A stretch of DNA of 64,000 nucleotides from Scandinavium vulneris_A (GTDB taxonomy: Bacteria; Pseudomonadota; Gammaproteobacteria; Enterobacterales; Enterobacteriaceae): assembly GCA_046518185.1 (NCBI GenBank), contig JBKGRZ010000010.1, positions 1 through 64,000 of the forward strand. Direction: 5' to 3'. The notes under the pieces were generated by a model. The model was given only the letters and a program-made list of their open reading frames with translations, was not told where the DNA came from and searched no databases. This document shows positions 17,585 to 27,094 of this stretch, in pieces. The position numbers and the translations under genes are program-made. Every line of letters starts with the position of its first letter. Positions within the stretch are counted from its first letter, which is position 1.

Positions 17585-20152
17585 TTAGCGTTTATCCCAT
17601 GCGTCCTGCCAGTTGCTACCGGTTGCTGGCGCGTATGCCCAGGCTGCACCTGCACACCATCCTGAGTACGGGAACGGTTTACACTGATAAATGCTGCCAT
17701 CCGCGGCCAGGACTTTGGTTCCGTCGGTGTAGCTGGCAAGACCATCAGGGTACACATAGTCATAATCTCCGGCTGGCGCTGGGGTCGGATCAGGCTGCGC
17801 CGCGGCGTGAACCTGCAACGTCACCTCACCATTCGCGCTCAGACCGCTCTGATCGGTGACTTTCACCTGCAGCGCATAGCTGGCTTCTTTCGCATCCGCC
17901 GGTTCGATAATGGTCAGCGTATTGGTATCCTGACCGCTGACCTGGCCAACGCCTGCCGGTAACGTCCAGTGCCACTTCAACTGCTGAGCGGTGCTGTCCG
18001 GGTCGGTCGCGGTGGCCACAATCGTCACCTGACTGCCCGCGTTCACCTGCTGCATTGTCGCTACTGACAGAGCCGGTTTAACAGGCTGATTCGGATCGGT
18101 CACCGTGACGGTGGTGTCTGCATGGGAAGACTGTTTGCCGTCATTAACCGTCACGCGGAAGCTGTAGCTCGCCTGTACCAGAGGTGAGGCAACGGTAAAG
18201 GTGGCTTTTGCCGCATTGGCGTTCGACAGTTTTACCGCTGGGCCGCTGAGCTGTTCCCACTGCCAGGTCAGGCTATCCCCGTCCTGATCGGAAGAACCGG
18301 AGGCATCCAGGGTAACCACGCCCGCTTTATCAATCTGCTGGCTGATACCGGCATACGCCACTGGTGGGTGATTCTGGTTCGGGTTCGCTGAGTTTTGGGT
18401 AAACGGTGCAAACACATTGCTGTAGGCATACAGCGGTGCCTGCTGCTCGGTCATACCGCTATGTTCTGGCGAAACCTGTTTCTCGATACCCGGACGATCA
18501 CGCATCATGGACCAGGCACCAATCATGCCAATACCGTGATCTTTGGCATGCTGATAAACGTGGTGAGCGTCAGACATATAGAACACTTCGCCCTGCACGT
18601 CGTTATAGCCAATCATCGGCGTGGTGCCGAGCATGGCATATACGGCGTTGTCGCTCTTCTCAGGCCAGATAGCTTTAACCTGTTTAAAGAGGTTATCCAC
18701 CGCATCGGTGGCGCATTTACCGTGGATATTCTGACCATCTGTACCGTCAGACTGGCACTGGATATTGCCGTAATCCATCGTCATTACGTTCACGCCATCC
18801 AGCTCAACGCCTTTGGCCTTCGCGTCTTGCAGCACATAGATGCCTTCAGGGGTCAGACCGGTCGGCAGAATCGGCAGGGTGTACCAAATTGCCACCTGAC
18901 GGCCTTCTTTCTTCCACTGATCCTGTACGGCTTTAACGGCCTGGTTACGACGTCCGATAGACTCGTGGTCGGCAACCCAGGTACCTTCAATATCAAAATC
19001 CAGGACTTTGAGATTCAGGTTATCGACGATGTCGTAATAGTGCTGCTGGAGATCGGCCACATTTTTACAGCTTGCCGCCAGCGGGCTATTGTTCGCCCCG
19101 CCAATAGACACCATCACATCGCCGCCTGCTTCACGCAGCGCTTTGATTTTGCTGTACTGAGCGTAATCGCCCATGCTGTAAGCGGTACCCCAGGTTGGCA
19201 TACAGGTGTCAGCGTCTTTTGAAACGACGAAGGCCAGCGTGTAATGGGTTACGTTATTGCTTTGAGCAACAGAGGCGAGATCCGGGATGCTGTTCAGGGT
19301 GAAATCAACGTACGGGGCGTAAAACTGTTTAGGCCACGCGGATTTCGGGGTGCCTACGCGCTCTTTGGTATTGCCCCATTCCACATAGGCACGCCATGGC
19401 GACACGCCTTCTGGCGTCACGTCTTTGACCTGCCACTGTGCAATATACGGCGTGCCGTTCCAGGTCATCAATGCCCCTGCATCGTAAAGCGTATTCAGGT
19501 TCAGCGCCGGAGCGGCGTTTGCTTGTGCCTGAGTCACCGTGCTTGAGGCGCCTAACGGATACCACGGTTTGCCGTTATTTTTGGTTGGGTTTTGGTTTTC
19601 AGCTAATGCCGGATCGTTGGCATTGGTATAAAACAGCGCTTCATAAGACTGACCGTTGCGGGTAACAATATCGCCAGCGTTATAGACTTTTCCATTTTCC
19701 CATTCTGGCGTCGCCTGCCAGATTTTCCACGGATTTTCTTTACCTGGAATATATGAATGGGCAGAAACTAATTCATTTGTTTTATATGTTGCACCGTTGT
19801 ACTGCACTTTTTCGTCTTTGGAATAAGACTGATTCTGGCTGAATTCAGACAGGTTAACCGAATCGTTACCGCCGGCAATTTCACAATTAGTCGGGTTGCC
19901 GTATTGCGAGATTTCTTGTGCCGTCGCTCCGCGGCTTAAACGCCATGGGTTGGTGGCCTGATCCTGCTGTGCATTACCTGGGCACTGATCTGCACCAACC
20001 CACCATGCATTCTGGTAGACGCTATTATTGAAAATAACGTTGAATTGTTCGCTGCCTTCCTGGCCGTTCCATGCTTCTAATGCGAAGGCTTGCCCAGCAG
20101 CACAAAGGGCACCCATGCCAAATAAGGCTTGGGTTAGTTTATTAATCCGCAT
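17585..20152 (-). CDS. Secreted modular GH18 chitinase
   Basis: The 855-residue protein has a signal peptide (MRINKLTQALFGMGALCAAGQAFA). Residues of about 25-95 form a module (EAWNGQEG ... NAWWVG ... NPWRLSR) like the repeats of E. coli ChiA. Next come short WxxGxxYxxGDxV chitin-binding-like segments (about 105-270). The GH18 barrel spans about 280-590 with SIGGANN and the catalytic motif LDFDIEG (Glu389). After it are a PKD domain (PPVAYAG ... VTLDASGSSDQDGDSLTW), a second Ig/PKD-like domain, a Pro linker and a C-terminal aromatic- and cysteine-containing chitin-binding-like module. It should hydrolyse chitin outside the cell, probably by type II secretion. It is monocistronic. K-12 has no such gene here. 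Confidence 0.93.
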   Translation of the reverse strand: MRINKLTQALFGMGALCAAGQAFALEAWNGQEGSEQFNVIFNNSVYQNAWWVGADQCPGNAQQDQATNPWRLSRGATAQEISQYGNPTNCEIAGGNDSVNLSEFSQNQSYSKDEKVQYNGATYKTNELVSAHSYIPGKENPWKIWQATPEWENGKVYNAGDIVTRNGQSYEALFYTNANDPALAENQNPTKNNGKPWYPLGASSTVTQAQANAAPALNLNTLYDAGALMTWNGTPYIAQWQVKDVTPEGVSPWRAYVEWGNTKERVGTPKSAWPKQFYAPYVDFTLNSIPDLASVAQSNNVTHYTLAFVVSKDADTCMPTWGTAYSMGDYAQYSKIKALREAGGDVMVSIGGANNSPLAASCKNVADLQQHYYDIVDNLNLKVLDFDIEGTWVADHESIGRRNQAVKAVQDQWKKEGRQVAIWYTLPILPTGLTPEGIYVLQDAKAKGVELDGVNVMTMDYGNIQCQSDGTDGQNIHGKCATDAVDNLFKQVKAIWPEKSDNAVYAMLGTTPMIGYNDVQGEVFYMSDAHHVYQHAKDHGIGMIGAWSMMRDRPGIEKQVSPEHSGMTEQQAPLYAYSNVFAPFTQNSANPNQNHPPVAYAGISQQIDKAGVVTLDASGSSDQDGDSLTWQWEQLSGPAVKLSNANAAKATFTVASPLVQASYSFRVTVNDGKQSSHADTTVTVTDPNQPVKPALSVATMQQVNAGSQVTIVATATDPDSTAQQLKWHWTLPAGVGQVSGQDTNTLTIIEPADAKEASYALQVKVTDQSGLSANGEVTLQVHAAAQPDPTPAPAGDYDYVYPDGLASYTDGTKVLAADGSIYQCKPFPYSGWCAGAAWAYAPATGSNWQDAWDKR

Positions 20153-20401
20153 AATAATATTTCCATTAGTTATGTATGAAGGATTTAAATTCGTGATGTG
20201 AATGATATATAAAAAACCACGAATTAATCGCGGAGATACTAATCCAATGTTATAGCTAAATAAAGATTTTTAAGGATAATCCGCACGGCAAGTTAATAAA
20301 CAAGATTAATGTATTATTAAGTTTAATTAATTATATGGTTTTCTTAGGTGTTATTTTTTTGAGTTTATTTTAATGATTCAATGTACTTGCCCCTCTATCT
20401 G

Positions 20402-20428
20402 GAAAAGGCGGAGAAGTTAAACTCCGCC
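20402..20428 (-). terminator. Terminator of the yihO end of the sulfoquinovose operon
   Basis: On the minus strand GGCGGAG and CTCCGCC form a 7-bp stem with an 8-base loop, followed by TTTT. The yihO stop codon lies inside the loop, so translation and termination are adjacent. Confidence 0.75.
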
Positions 20429-21814
20429 GCTTTCTTGTGCCAGACTCCTCAGATTTTTCCGTTGTGCTATCTCTGCAATGATTGCCGTAAATCGCGCTTC
20501 GTTAAGTTGGTAAAAGAAACCCATCGTGATTGCGGCCAGTATAGCCAGCCCGCAGGGCCAGAGGAAAATCAACTGGCGCAGTCCGAGCAACGCGTCGGCA
20601 CTTTGTACGGCATTGGGAACATAGCCAATTTGAGTGAGCATAATACCTGGCAGGAAACCGGCGAGCGCAGCCGATATCTTGCGGGAGAAGGTATAGCCGG
20701 TATAGACAGAGCCTTCCGCCCGAATGCCCGTTTTCCATTCACCGTAATCGACGGTATCAGGGACCAGCGCCCAGTTAAGACTGTTCACAAATGCGGTGCC
20801 AAAAAACGCCATACACGAGAAGGACACAAACAGTAGAGAGGAATTGCCGCAGAAATAGTTCAGTATGTCGCCCACCGCCCACAGCATCAGGCCGCCGAGA
20901 TAAACCTGTTTCTTACCGAATCGTTTTACGGCGGCAGGCACCAGCAGTACGCCCAGCAGAATGCAGCCCATGCTGAAAAATCCCATCCACGACAGCAAAT
21001 GAACGTCATTGAGCACGTACTGAGTGTAATAGACCTGAATGGCGAGCTTGATGTTGAATGCCGCCAGGGTACAGAGATTGGCGATACACAGCACCAGCAG
21101 CGGCGGGTTACGGAAGATGGCGCAGAACGATTTCATTATGCTGGGTTTGTGATGATCGGGCGTGGCCTCGACATAGCGTTCCTTGACGCCGCGATAGCAC
21201 CATCCCATGCACAACAGCCCGGCGGTAACAAAAAGCAGTGCTGCCACCAGATACCCCGTCGATGGGTTGGCGCGGAACATCGCCTGAACAGGCATAAACC
21301 CAACCGTACACAACAAAAGTCCGAGGGTGGCTCCCCCCTGGCGCCACGCCGCCAGATGTGCCCGTTCATGCGGATTTTTTGTGATCGCCGGAACCATCGC
21401 GCCATAGGAACAATTCATCAGGCTGTAGAATAAGCCGAACAGCATAAACAGCAGAGTGGCGATCGCCGTTTTCATCGTCAGGCTGAAATCGTTAGCGATA
21501 AACTGCGCCGAGGCGGCAAGGGCCACTGGGACGGCGGCATAGAGAATAAAGGGTCTGAATTTTCCTTTCGGGCCAAAATGGCGTCGCGAATCCAGCAGAA
21601 CCCCGGTCAGCATATCGGTGAAGGCGGTAAAAAACTTCGCGACCAGAAAGATAATGCCACCGTAAAAAGCGGGCATCCCCAATTGGTCGGTGTAGAACTT
21701 CAGCAGATATAACGTACCGATACTCAGCATCAGATTTGACCCCAAATCGCCCATGCCGTAGGCGCATTTCTCACGCAGGCTTAGCTTCAGGGTTAACGGA
21801 TCATGGCGGCTCAT
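20417..21814 (-). CDS. yihO: YihO, sulfoquinovose importer (GPH symporter)
   Basis: The 465-residue polytopic protein (about 12 helices) starts MSRHDPLTLKLSLREKCAYGMGDLG, as E. coli YihO does. The family block YGMGDLGSN and the loop MLTGVLLDSRRHFGPKGKFRPF are typical of cation symporters for glycosides, pentosides and hexuronides. YihO is assigned as the importer of sulfoquinovose or its glycerol glycoside. It overlaps yihP by four bases and is the last gene of the minus-strand cluster. The ompL porin gene that follows in K-12 is missing; the chitinase gene is next. Confidence 0.9.
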   Translation of the reverse strand: MSRHDPLTLKLSLREKCAYGMGDLGSNLMLSIGTLYLLKFYTDQLGMPAFYGGIIFLVAKFFTAFTDMLTGVLLDSRRHFGPKGKFRPFILYAAVPVALAASAQFIANDFSLTMKTAIATLLFMLFGLFYSLMNCSYGAMVPAITKNPHERAHLAAWRQGGATLGLLLCTVGFMPVQAMFRANPSTGYLVAALLFVTAGLLCMGWCYRGVKERYVEATPDHHKPSIMKSFCAIFRNPPLLVLCIANLCTLAAFNIKLAIQVYYTQYVLNDVHLLSWMGFFSMGCILLGVLLVPAAVKRFGKKQVYLGGLMLWAVGDILNYFCGNSSLLFVSFSCMAFFGTAFVNSLNWALVPDTVDYGEWKTGIRAEGSVYTGYTFSRKISAALAGFLPGIMLTQIGYVPNAVQSADALLGLRQLIFLWPCGLAILAAITMGFFYQLNEARFTAIIAEIAQRKNLRSLAQESGGV

Positions 21815-23211
21815 GTTGTGCCCTCAAGACGACGCGCCTCAATCTCTGCCACGATGCGGACATACATCTTCTCATTGAGGTTGTAGAAGCAGCTCATCGC
21901 CAGAATCGTAATCACGGCCAACACGCAGGGCCAGATGAAAATCAGCTCACGCAGACCTTCTACCGTGCTGGTGGACTGCACTACGTTTGGCACGTAACCA
22001 ATTTGCGTTAGCATCCAGCCCGGGAAGAATCCCGCTAACGCCTGTGAAACCTTACGAAAGAACGTAAAGCCGGTATAAACCGTCCCTTCCGATCGCACAC
22101 CGGTACGCCACTCGCCGTATTCCACGGTGTCGGAAACCAGAGCCCAGTTCAGGCTGTTTACAAACGCCGAGCCGAAAAAGGCCAGACACGAGAAGGCAAC
22201 AAAACTGACCGAACCTCCGCCAAAGAAGTAGTTGAGCAGATCGCCTGCTACCCAGGTCAATAACCCGCCGATGTAGACCTTTTTCTTTCCAAAACGGCGA
22301 ACGGCACCGGGCATCAGGAACACGCCGATGAAAATGCAGCCCATGCTGAAAAAGCCCATCCAGGAGAGAAGAATGGGATCGTTCAGCACGTACTGGGTGT
22401 AATAAACCTGAATCGCGAGCTTGATGTTAAAGGCACCGAGGGTGCACAGGTTGGCGATGCAAAGGATAAACAGTGGCCGGTTGCCCGCAATCGCGCGAAA
22501 GGACTGCAGTAAGCCAGGTTTTTGCGCCGGAGTTGCCGATGGGGAAGCGACGTAACGCTCTTTAACGCCGACGTAGCAGCACCACATAAAGAACAGACCA
22601 ACCAGCGAAAACAGCGTGGCAGCAAACAGATAACTCAGTTGGGTATCGTCTTCAATCAGGTTCATGACCGGCACAAAGCCCACGGTACACAGCAGCAGGC
22701 CGAGAGTGGCCCCGCCCTGACGCCAGGCCGCCAGCGAAGCGCGTTCGTCAGGGTTTTTGGTGATAGCAGGCACCATCGCGCCATAGGAACAGTTCATCAT
22801 GCTAAAGAACAGGCCGTACAGCATAAACAGCCCCGTGGCCATGACCGTTTTGCCCGTCATCTCAAACGGTGTACCGACAAAGTTGGCAATCGCCAGCAGC
22901 GTCACCGGAAACGCCGCATAAATCACGAACGGGCGGAATTTTCCCGCGGGGCCAATCTTTTTTCGCGAATCGAGCATGATGCCGGTGCCCATATCGGTAA
23001 ACGCGGTAAAAAACTTTGCCACCAGAAAGATGATGCCGCCGTAGGTTCCGGGCAGACCCAGCACGTCGGTGTAGAACTTCAGCAGATAGAGCGTGCCAAT
23101 ATCCAGCAGGATGTTTGAGCCCAAATCGCCCATCCCATAAGCGAGTTTTTCACGGAACGGTAAACGTAAACGGGCCGGGTCGCTGATATTTTCGGTCGCT
23201 GTCTGACGCAT
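21811..23211 (-). CDS. yihP: YihP, second GPH symporter of the sulfoquinovose cluster
   Basis: The 466-residue protein starts MRQTATENISDPARL, behind the ribosome site GGAGAAAAG; 35 extra open codons upstream are not used. It is clearly paralogous to YihO throughout (YGMGDLGSN, MNCSYGAMVPAITKNP, WRQGGATLGLLLCTVGF in both), so the pair arose by duplication. In E. coli YihP has been proposed to export dihydroxypropanesulfonate, but this is not settled. Here a TSUP-type transporter follows upstream, which could take that role and leave YihP as a second importer. Confidence 0.87.
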   Translation of the reverse strand: MRQTATENISDPARLRLPFREKLAYGMGDLGSNILLDIGTLYLLKFYTDVLGLPGTYGGIIFLVAKFFTAFTDMGTGIMLDSRKKIGPAGKFRPFVIYAAFPVTLLAIANFVGTPFEMTGKTVMATGLFMLYGLFFSMMNCSYGAMVPAITKNPDERASLAAWRQGGATLGLLLCTVGFVPVMNLIEDDTQLSYLFAATLFSLVGLFFMWCCYVGVKERYVASPSATPAQKPGLLQSFRAIAGNRPLFILCIANLCTLGAFNIKLAIQVYYTQYVLNDPILLSWMGFFSMGCIFIGVFLMPGAVRRFGKKKVYIGGLLTWVAGDLLNYFFGGGSVSFVAFSCLAFFGSAFVNSLNWALVSDTVEYGEWRTGVRSEGTVYTGFTFFRKVSQALAGFFPGWMLTQIGYVPNVVQSTSTVEGLRELIFIWPCVLAVITILAMSCFYNLNEKMYVRIVAEIEARRLEGTT

Positions 23212-23224
23212 AGTCTTTTCTCCA

Positions 23225-24097
23225 TTAAGCCTGATTGATGGCGCGAATCGCCGCGACTTTTTTGCCAAAGAGGAGGTGCAGCACCAGTAGCAGAGCGAAT
23301 GGCGGCAGCAGCGCACTCAGTGCAGAGATGCCCATTGCGCCTTTGATCAGCATCGCCCCGGAGGCAATCAGCAGCAAAAAGACCAACAGTCGGAAGACGT
23401 TCACGGAAATGCGTTTATGCACGTACTGACCCACCAGCGAGCCGAGGATCATGGTGGGAACGCAGAACAGCACCAGTTTGAGGGTCGAAATAGTCAGAAT
23501 GCCGCTGGTGGTGAGTCCGCCGATAATGGCGAGGTTATTGGCGGTGAAAAACGCATTCAGGGTGCCACGAAATGCGGCCGGAGCCAGATTGCGCAGCATG
23601 CCGTAAATCACTACCGGTGGACCGTTGGTGGAAAACGCCGAGCCTAAGGCCCCGGCGATTGCCCCGATCGGTATGGCTATCCAGTTTTTGTCATAAACCG
23701 GCAGGCGGGGAATAAACAGGCTGTAAAAGGAGTAGAGAATGAGAAACGCGCCGAGGCCAACTTTCATGATGTGATCGGGCAAATAGGAAAGCGCATAAAT
23801 GCCTACCGGGATGCCTGCGAAGGAAAACAGAATCAGCACCAGGGCCGATTTCCATTGGGTTTCTTTCCGCGAAAGCCAGGTGGCATACAACGCCGTCGCT
23901 GTGCCGACAATGACCGACATCGGGGCCGCCATTTTGAGCGGCAACAACAGCGTTATCAGCGGCATCGTGGTAAGCGCCCCGCCAAAACCGGCGCAGATAC
24001 CCACGAAGGTATACATAAACATGATGGCGATAACGACAGCGACCGCGCCGTTATCCAGAGGGATGCCATCCGGGGTCAATAGCAGGAAGAAGTCCAT
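23225..24097 (-). CDS. TSUP (TauE/SafE) family sulfonate or sulfite exporter
   Basis: The 290-residue membrane protein starts MDFFLLLTPDG behind a strong AAGGAG; the longer open frame is not needed. It has about eight hydrophobic segments and the TSUP hallmarks GxGGALTTMPLI near the N terminus and GALGSAFSTNGPPVVIYG at the start of the second half. The family moves sulfonates, sulfite or sulfoacetate. It sits between yihP and yihQ with 13- and 14-base gaps, so it is part of the operon. The K-12 cluster lacks it. I infer export of dihydroxypropanesulfonate or sulfolactate; substrate unproven. Confidence 0.85.
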   Translation of the reverse strand: MDFFLLLTPDGIPLDNGAVAVVIAIMFMYTFVGICAGFGGALTTMPLITLLLPLKMAAPMSVIVGTATALYATWLSRKETQWKSALVLILFSFAGIPVGIYALSYLPDHIMKVGLGAFLILYSFYSLFIPRLPVYDKNWIAIPIGAIAGALGSAFSTNGPPVVIYGMLRNLAPAAFRGTLNAFFTANNLAIIGGLTTSGILTISTLKLVLFCVPTMILGSLVGQYVHKRISVNVFRLLVFLLLIASGAMLIKGAMGISALSALLPPFALLLVLHLLFGKKVAAIRAINQA

Positions 24098-24111
24098 GAT
24101 GTCTCCTTGTG

Positions 24112-26151
24112 TCACTGCGCGGCAATCTGGCGCAGTGAGGCAAACAACGGCTGCCATTCACTGTTCGCCCGATAAAAGACCGGGGGCTGACCGAGCGGAG
24201 CCGCCACGGTAACGTTCTCGCCGCCACTGTGGCATTCACCCGTCCAGGCATTGATCCACGCGTCCTGCGGCAGATACAGCGTCCAGTCGCTGCGACCCTG
24301 TTCGTACACGGGCGCTACCAGCAAATCGCGACCAAACAGATACTGATACTTCAGGTCGTAGGTATGGGCGTCGTTTTCGTAATGCAGGAACAAAGGCCGC
24401 ATCACCGGCAGGCCGCTACGGGCATTCTGGGCAACGGCCTGTTTGATATAGGGTTTCAGGGTGGTGAAGACGGTGGTCATACGCGCGAAGTGGGCGATAG
24501 TTTCGGCGTCGCTGTCAAACTGCCAGTTGTCACCAGGGCGGTTGCCCTCATGGGTGCGCATCATCGGCGTAAAGGCGCTGAAATCACACCAGCGCAGCAA
24601 CAGTTCTTTACTGCGTTTCATCTCAAACAGGGTGGTATAACCGCCGATATCGCTGTGATGCAGGCCATGCCCGCTCATCGCCAGAGAAAGCGCGGCGGGG
24701 ATCACCGAGGCGAGACCATCGTCCAGGCTCCAGTCAACGTTCTGATCGCCTGCCCACATCATTAATGAATGCTTCTGGCTCCCGGTATAACCGGCGCGCA
24801 TAAAGAACAGGGTCTCGCCCAACTGGCCGGTTTCTTCCAGCGCCTCGTAATTGCACTTCGCCCACAGTGCAGGCCAGGTGTTGTGCATAATTTCTGCGCT
24901 GACGCCGTTATGCAGGAAGGTATCGGTCGGCAAGTACTCACCAAAGTCAGCCATCCAGCCGCTGCACCCAAGATCGATAAGATTCTTTTTAATGAGCGCC
25001 TTATACCAGTCGTAGGCTTCCGGGTTGGTCAGGTCGATAACCCCGGCGTAGAACTCGCCGAACTCAACGTGATAATCCTTTCCTTGCGCATTTTTGGTCA
25101 GATAGCCGTGTCTGGCTGCCTCTTCGCATAACGCTCTGTCACTGGCGAGATAAGGGTTGATGTAGCTGAGAAACTGCACGCCTTCCTGCTTCCATTGGGC
25201 GATACGTTCATCAAGCTGAGGATAAAGCTCGCTGTTCCATTCCCAGTTCCACATCACACGCTTGCCGAAGGAGGTCATCCGTATACCCGACCAGTCCTGC
25301 GCCCAGAGGCCGTTCACCTTCACCCCGCCCTGGCGCAGAGTATCCAGCTTGTGCTGGCAAACGTCCGTTCCGCCCTGAACGCCGAGCGTCACGCCGTCAT
25401 ATACCCAATCTGGTAGTTCCGGCTGTCGTCCGAGCCGGGCTGTCAGTTTTTCCAGCAGACCGATGTAGGTGGCGGCGCATTCGATGCGAAGGGTTGCGTT
25501 ATCTTCCCAGAATGCCAGCTCGTGAAAATCGGGGTCGCTGAAATCAAAATTCATGTAGCCGCTGTTCTCAACGTGGCAGTAGTACTTCTGGGTGCTGACA
25601 AAGGTCGGTTGCGGGAAAAAAGTCCAGTAGTAGTCTCCCCCGGCATTTTCTTTGCAGTCCGCCTGCCAGGTGACATAGCTGCTCTTATTGCGCCCGACGC
25701 CCTGTTCGCTGGTCCACAGTGGGAACGGTTTGCCGCGCAGATCGAAATAAGAAAATTGCTCGCCGCAGCCGTAGATATGATCGGCAGGCATGGCCGCGAG
25801 CCGCAGCCAGATACGGTTATGGCCGGGATGTTCATTATGGAGTTTCAATGACAGGCAGCCGCCGTCATCACGGCTGATATCCAGGGCAGCGTGTGCGGTA
25901 TCGCCGCGCGAAAAGCGAAGAGTCCAGCCGGATGGCTGTGGCATCACGTTCACATCGGTGAGGGCAATCTTCTCGTTGAGTCTGTCTTTAATACTGAAGT
26001 TGCCGCGGAACATCTCAATATCAGCCGTGCCGGTACCCATCCACAGACACGGGGCGTGGCGGGTATGGCGCAGGATCAGGCGTTCCTGGAACGACAGCTC
26101 AAAGCCGTCGTCGAGCGTAATCATCTTAAGTTCAGGGTATTGCGAAGCCAT
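24112..26151 (-). CDS. yihQ: YihQ, sulfoquinovosidase (GH31)
   Basis: The 679-residue enzyme (678 in E. coli) starts MASQYPELKMITLDDG behind GGAG. It is a GH31 glycosidase with the nucleophile in GWMADFGE (Asp402) and the acid/base in WAGDQNVDW (Asp469), 67 residues apart as in E. coli YihQ. The sulfonate-binding motif WAQDWSGIRMTSFGKR with its Gln, Trp and Arg is intact, which separates true sulfoquinovosidases from ordinary alpha-glucosidases. It releases sulfoquinovose from sulfolipid-derived glycerol glycosides in the cytoplasm and feeds the isomerase YihS. Confidence 0.96.
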   Translation of the reverse strand: MASQYPELKMITLDDGFELSFQERLILRHTRHAPCLWMGTGTADIEMFRGNFSIKDRLNEKIALTDVNVMPQPSGWTLRFSRGDTAHAALDISRDDGGCLSLKLHNEHPGHNRIWLRLAAMPADHIYGCGEQFSYFDLRGKPFPLWTSEQGVGRNKSSYVTWQADCKENAGGDYYWTFFPQPTFVSTQKYYCHVENSGYMNFDFSDPDFHELAFWEDNATLRIECAATYIGLLEKLTARLGRQPELPDWVYDGVTLGVQGGTDVCQHKLDTLRQGGVKVNGLWAQDWSGIRMTSFGKRVMWNWEWNSELYPQLDERIAQWKQEGVQFLSYINPYLASDRALCEEAARHGYLTKNAQGKDYHVEFGEFYAGVIDLTNPEAYDWYKALIKKNLIDLGCSGWMADFGEYLPTDTFLHNGVSAEIMHNTWPALWAKCNYEALEETGQLGETLFFMRAGYTGSQKHSLMMWAGDQNVDWSLDDGLASVIPAALSLAMSGHGLHHSDIGGYTTLFEMKRSKELLLRWCDFSAFTPMMRTHEGNRPGDNWQFDSDAETIAHFARMTTVFTTLKPYIKQAVAQNARSGLPVMRPLFLHYENDAHTYDLKYQYLFGRDLLVAPVYEQGRSDWTLYLPQDAWINAWTGECHSGGENVTVAAPLGQPPVFYRANSEWQPLFASLRQIAAQ

Positions 26152-26194
26152 GATTATCTCCGTTGTAGGGTAAGTGTTGGTTATTGTTTTTTTG

Positions 26195-27064
26195 TTATTC
26201 GCCACCAAGGCTAAAGCGCAGCTGGTGGGTGTCGCCGGGGTTGAGCAGCACAAGGTCGATGCCCGAATTAAAGGCGTCCGGTGGACAGTTCATGGGTTCT
26301 GTGGCCAGACCTTTACGTGCCAGCTTTTCGCCCGTATAGATCTGTACCCAGGGTTGACTGGCGCGGAGCCAGACGGACATTGCCGATGGGGAATGGGTTA
26401 ATCTGACTGTCCACGGGGCATCGTGTTCAGGCAGGCGAAAAGTGTGGTCGATTTGCGTGGTGCCGATTGACCGCCGGGTCAGAAAATCGAGGTGTGGATC
26501 TACACCTTGTGTTAATTCCGCAACGCTAAAAATCGTATTGGTTGGCAATTCCAGTTCGCACTCATCGAGCCGTTGCAGATTGCAGGTCAGGTAAGGGTGA
26601 ACGCCCGCGCCATATGGCGCAGTAACGTCACCGATGTTTTCACTGAGGATACAGGCGCTCAGGCCACTAACGTCGTCCAGCCGATAGGTCATCTCGGCGG
26701 CAAGCATAAAAGGGTAACCATAGGTCGGTGGTAAAAAAGCCGACAGCGTAACCTGGATGTCGGACTGTTCGACTATTTGCCAGTTTTGCCATGCCAGTAG
26801 CCCATGAATAGCCGCATTCCCGACGCTATCGTTCACGGCGGGACTGAACATTTCCCCGTTGAATCGATAGCGGCCGTTCGCGATGCGATTCGGCCAGGGG
26901 ATAAGCACTTTTCCCAGATGCGCCAGAGGCATCTCTTCCGGAGGATGAGGAATCACAATGTGACGACCGCGGTGTGTCAGGGAGGCAAGTCCTGCCCCCA
27001 CGGTGACGATTTGCGCCCGGTAATCACCGGCCTTCAGCTCTATGGTGCTGCCGCTTTTATGCAT
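26195..27064 (-). CDS. yihR: YihR, sulfoquinovose mutarotase (aldose 1-epimerase family)
   Basis: The 289-residue cytoplasmic protein has the aldose-epimerase pattern: WPNRIANGRY, a mid-protein His in IHGLLAWQ, and YGAGVHPYL with the second catalytic His. In E. coli YihR interconverts the anomers of sulfoquinovose to speed flow from YihQ to YihS. It is slightly shorter than E. coli YihR (308), from its N terminus. It lies in the operon, 43 bases before yihQ and 30 bases after yihS. Confidence 0.93.
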   Translation of the reverse strand: MHKSGSTIELKAGDYRAQIVTVGAGLASLTHRGRHIVIPHPPEEMPLAHLGKVLIPWPNRIANGRYRFNGEMFSPAVNDSVGNAAIHGLLAWQNWQIVEQSDIQVTLSAFLPPTYGYPFMLAAEMTYRLDDVSGLSACILSENIGDVTAPYGAGVHPYLTCNLQRLDECELELPTNTIFSVAELTQGVDPHLDFLTRRSIGTTQIDHTFRLPEHDAPWTVRLTHSPSAMSVWLRASQPWVQIYTGEKLARKGLATEPMNCPPDAFNSGIDLVLLNPGDTHQLRFSLGGE

Positions 27065-27094
27065 GCTTTTTCCCTCGCGCTGTGTGTAGGGTGT

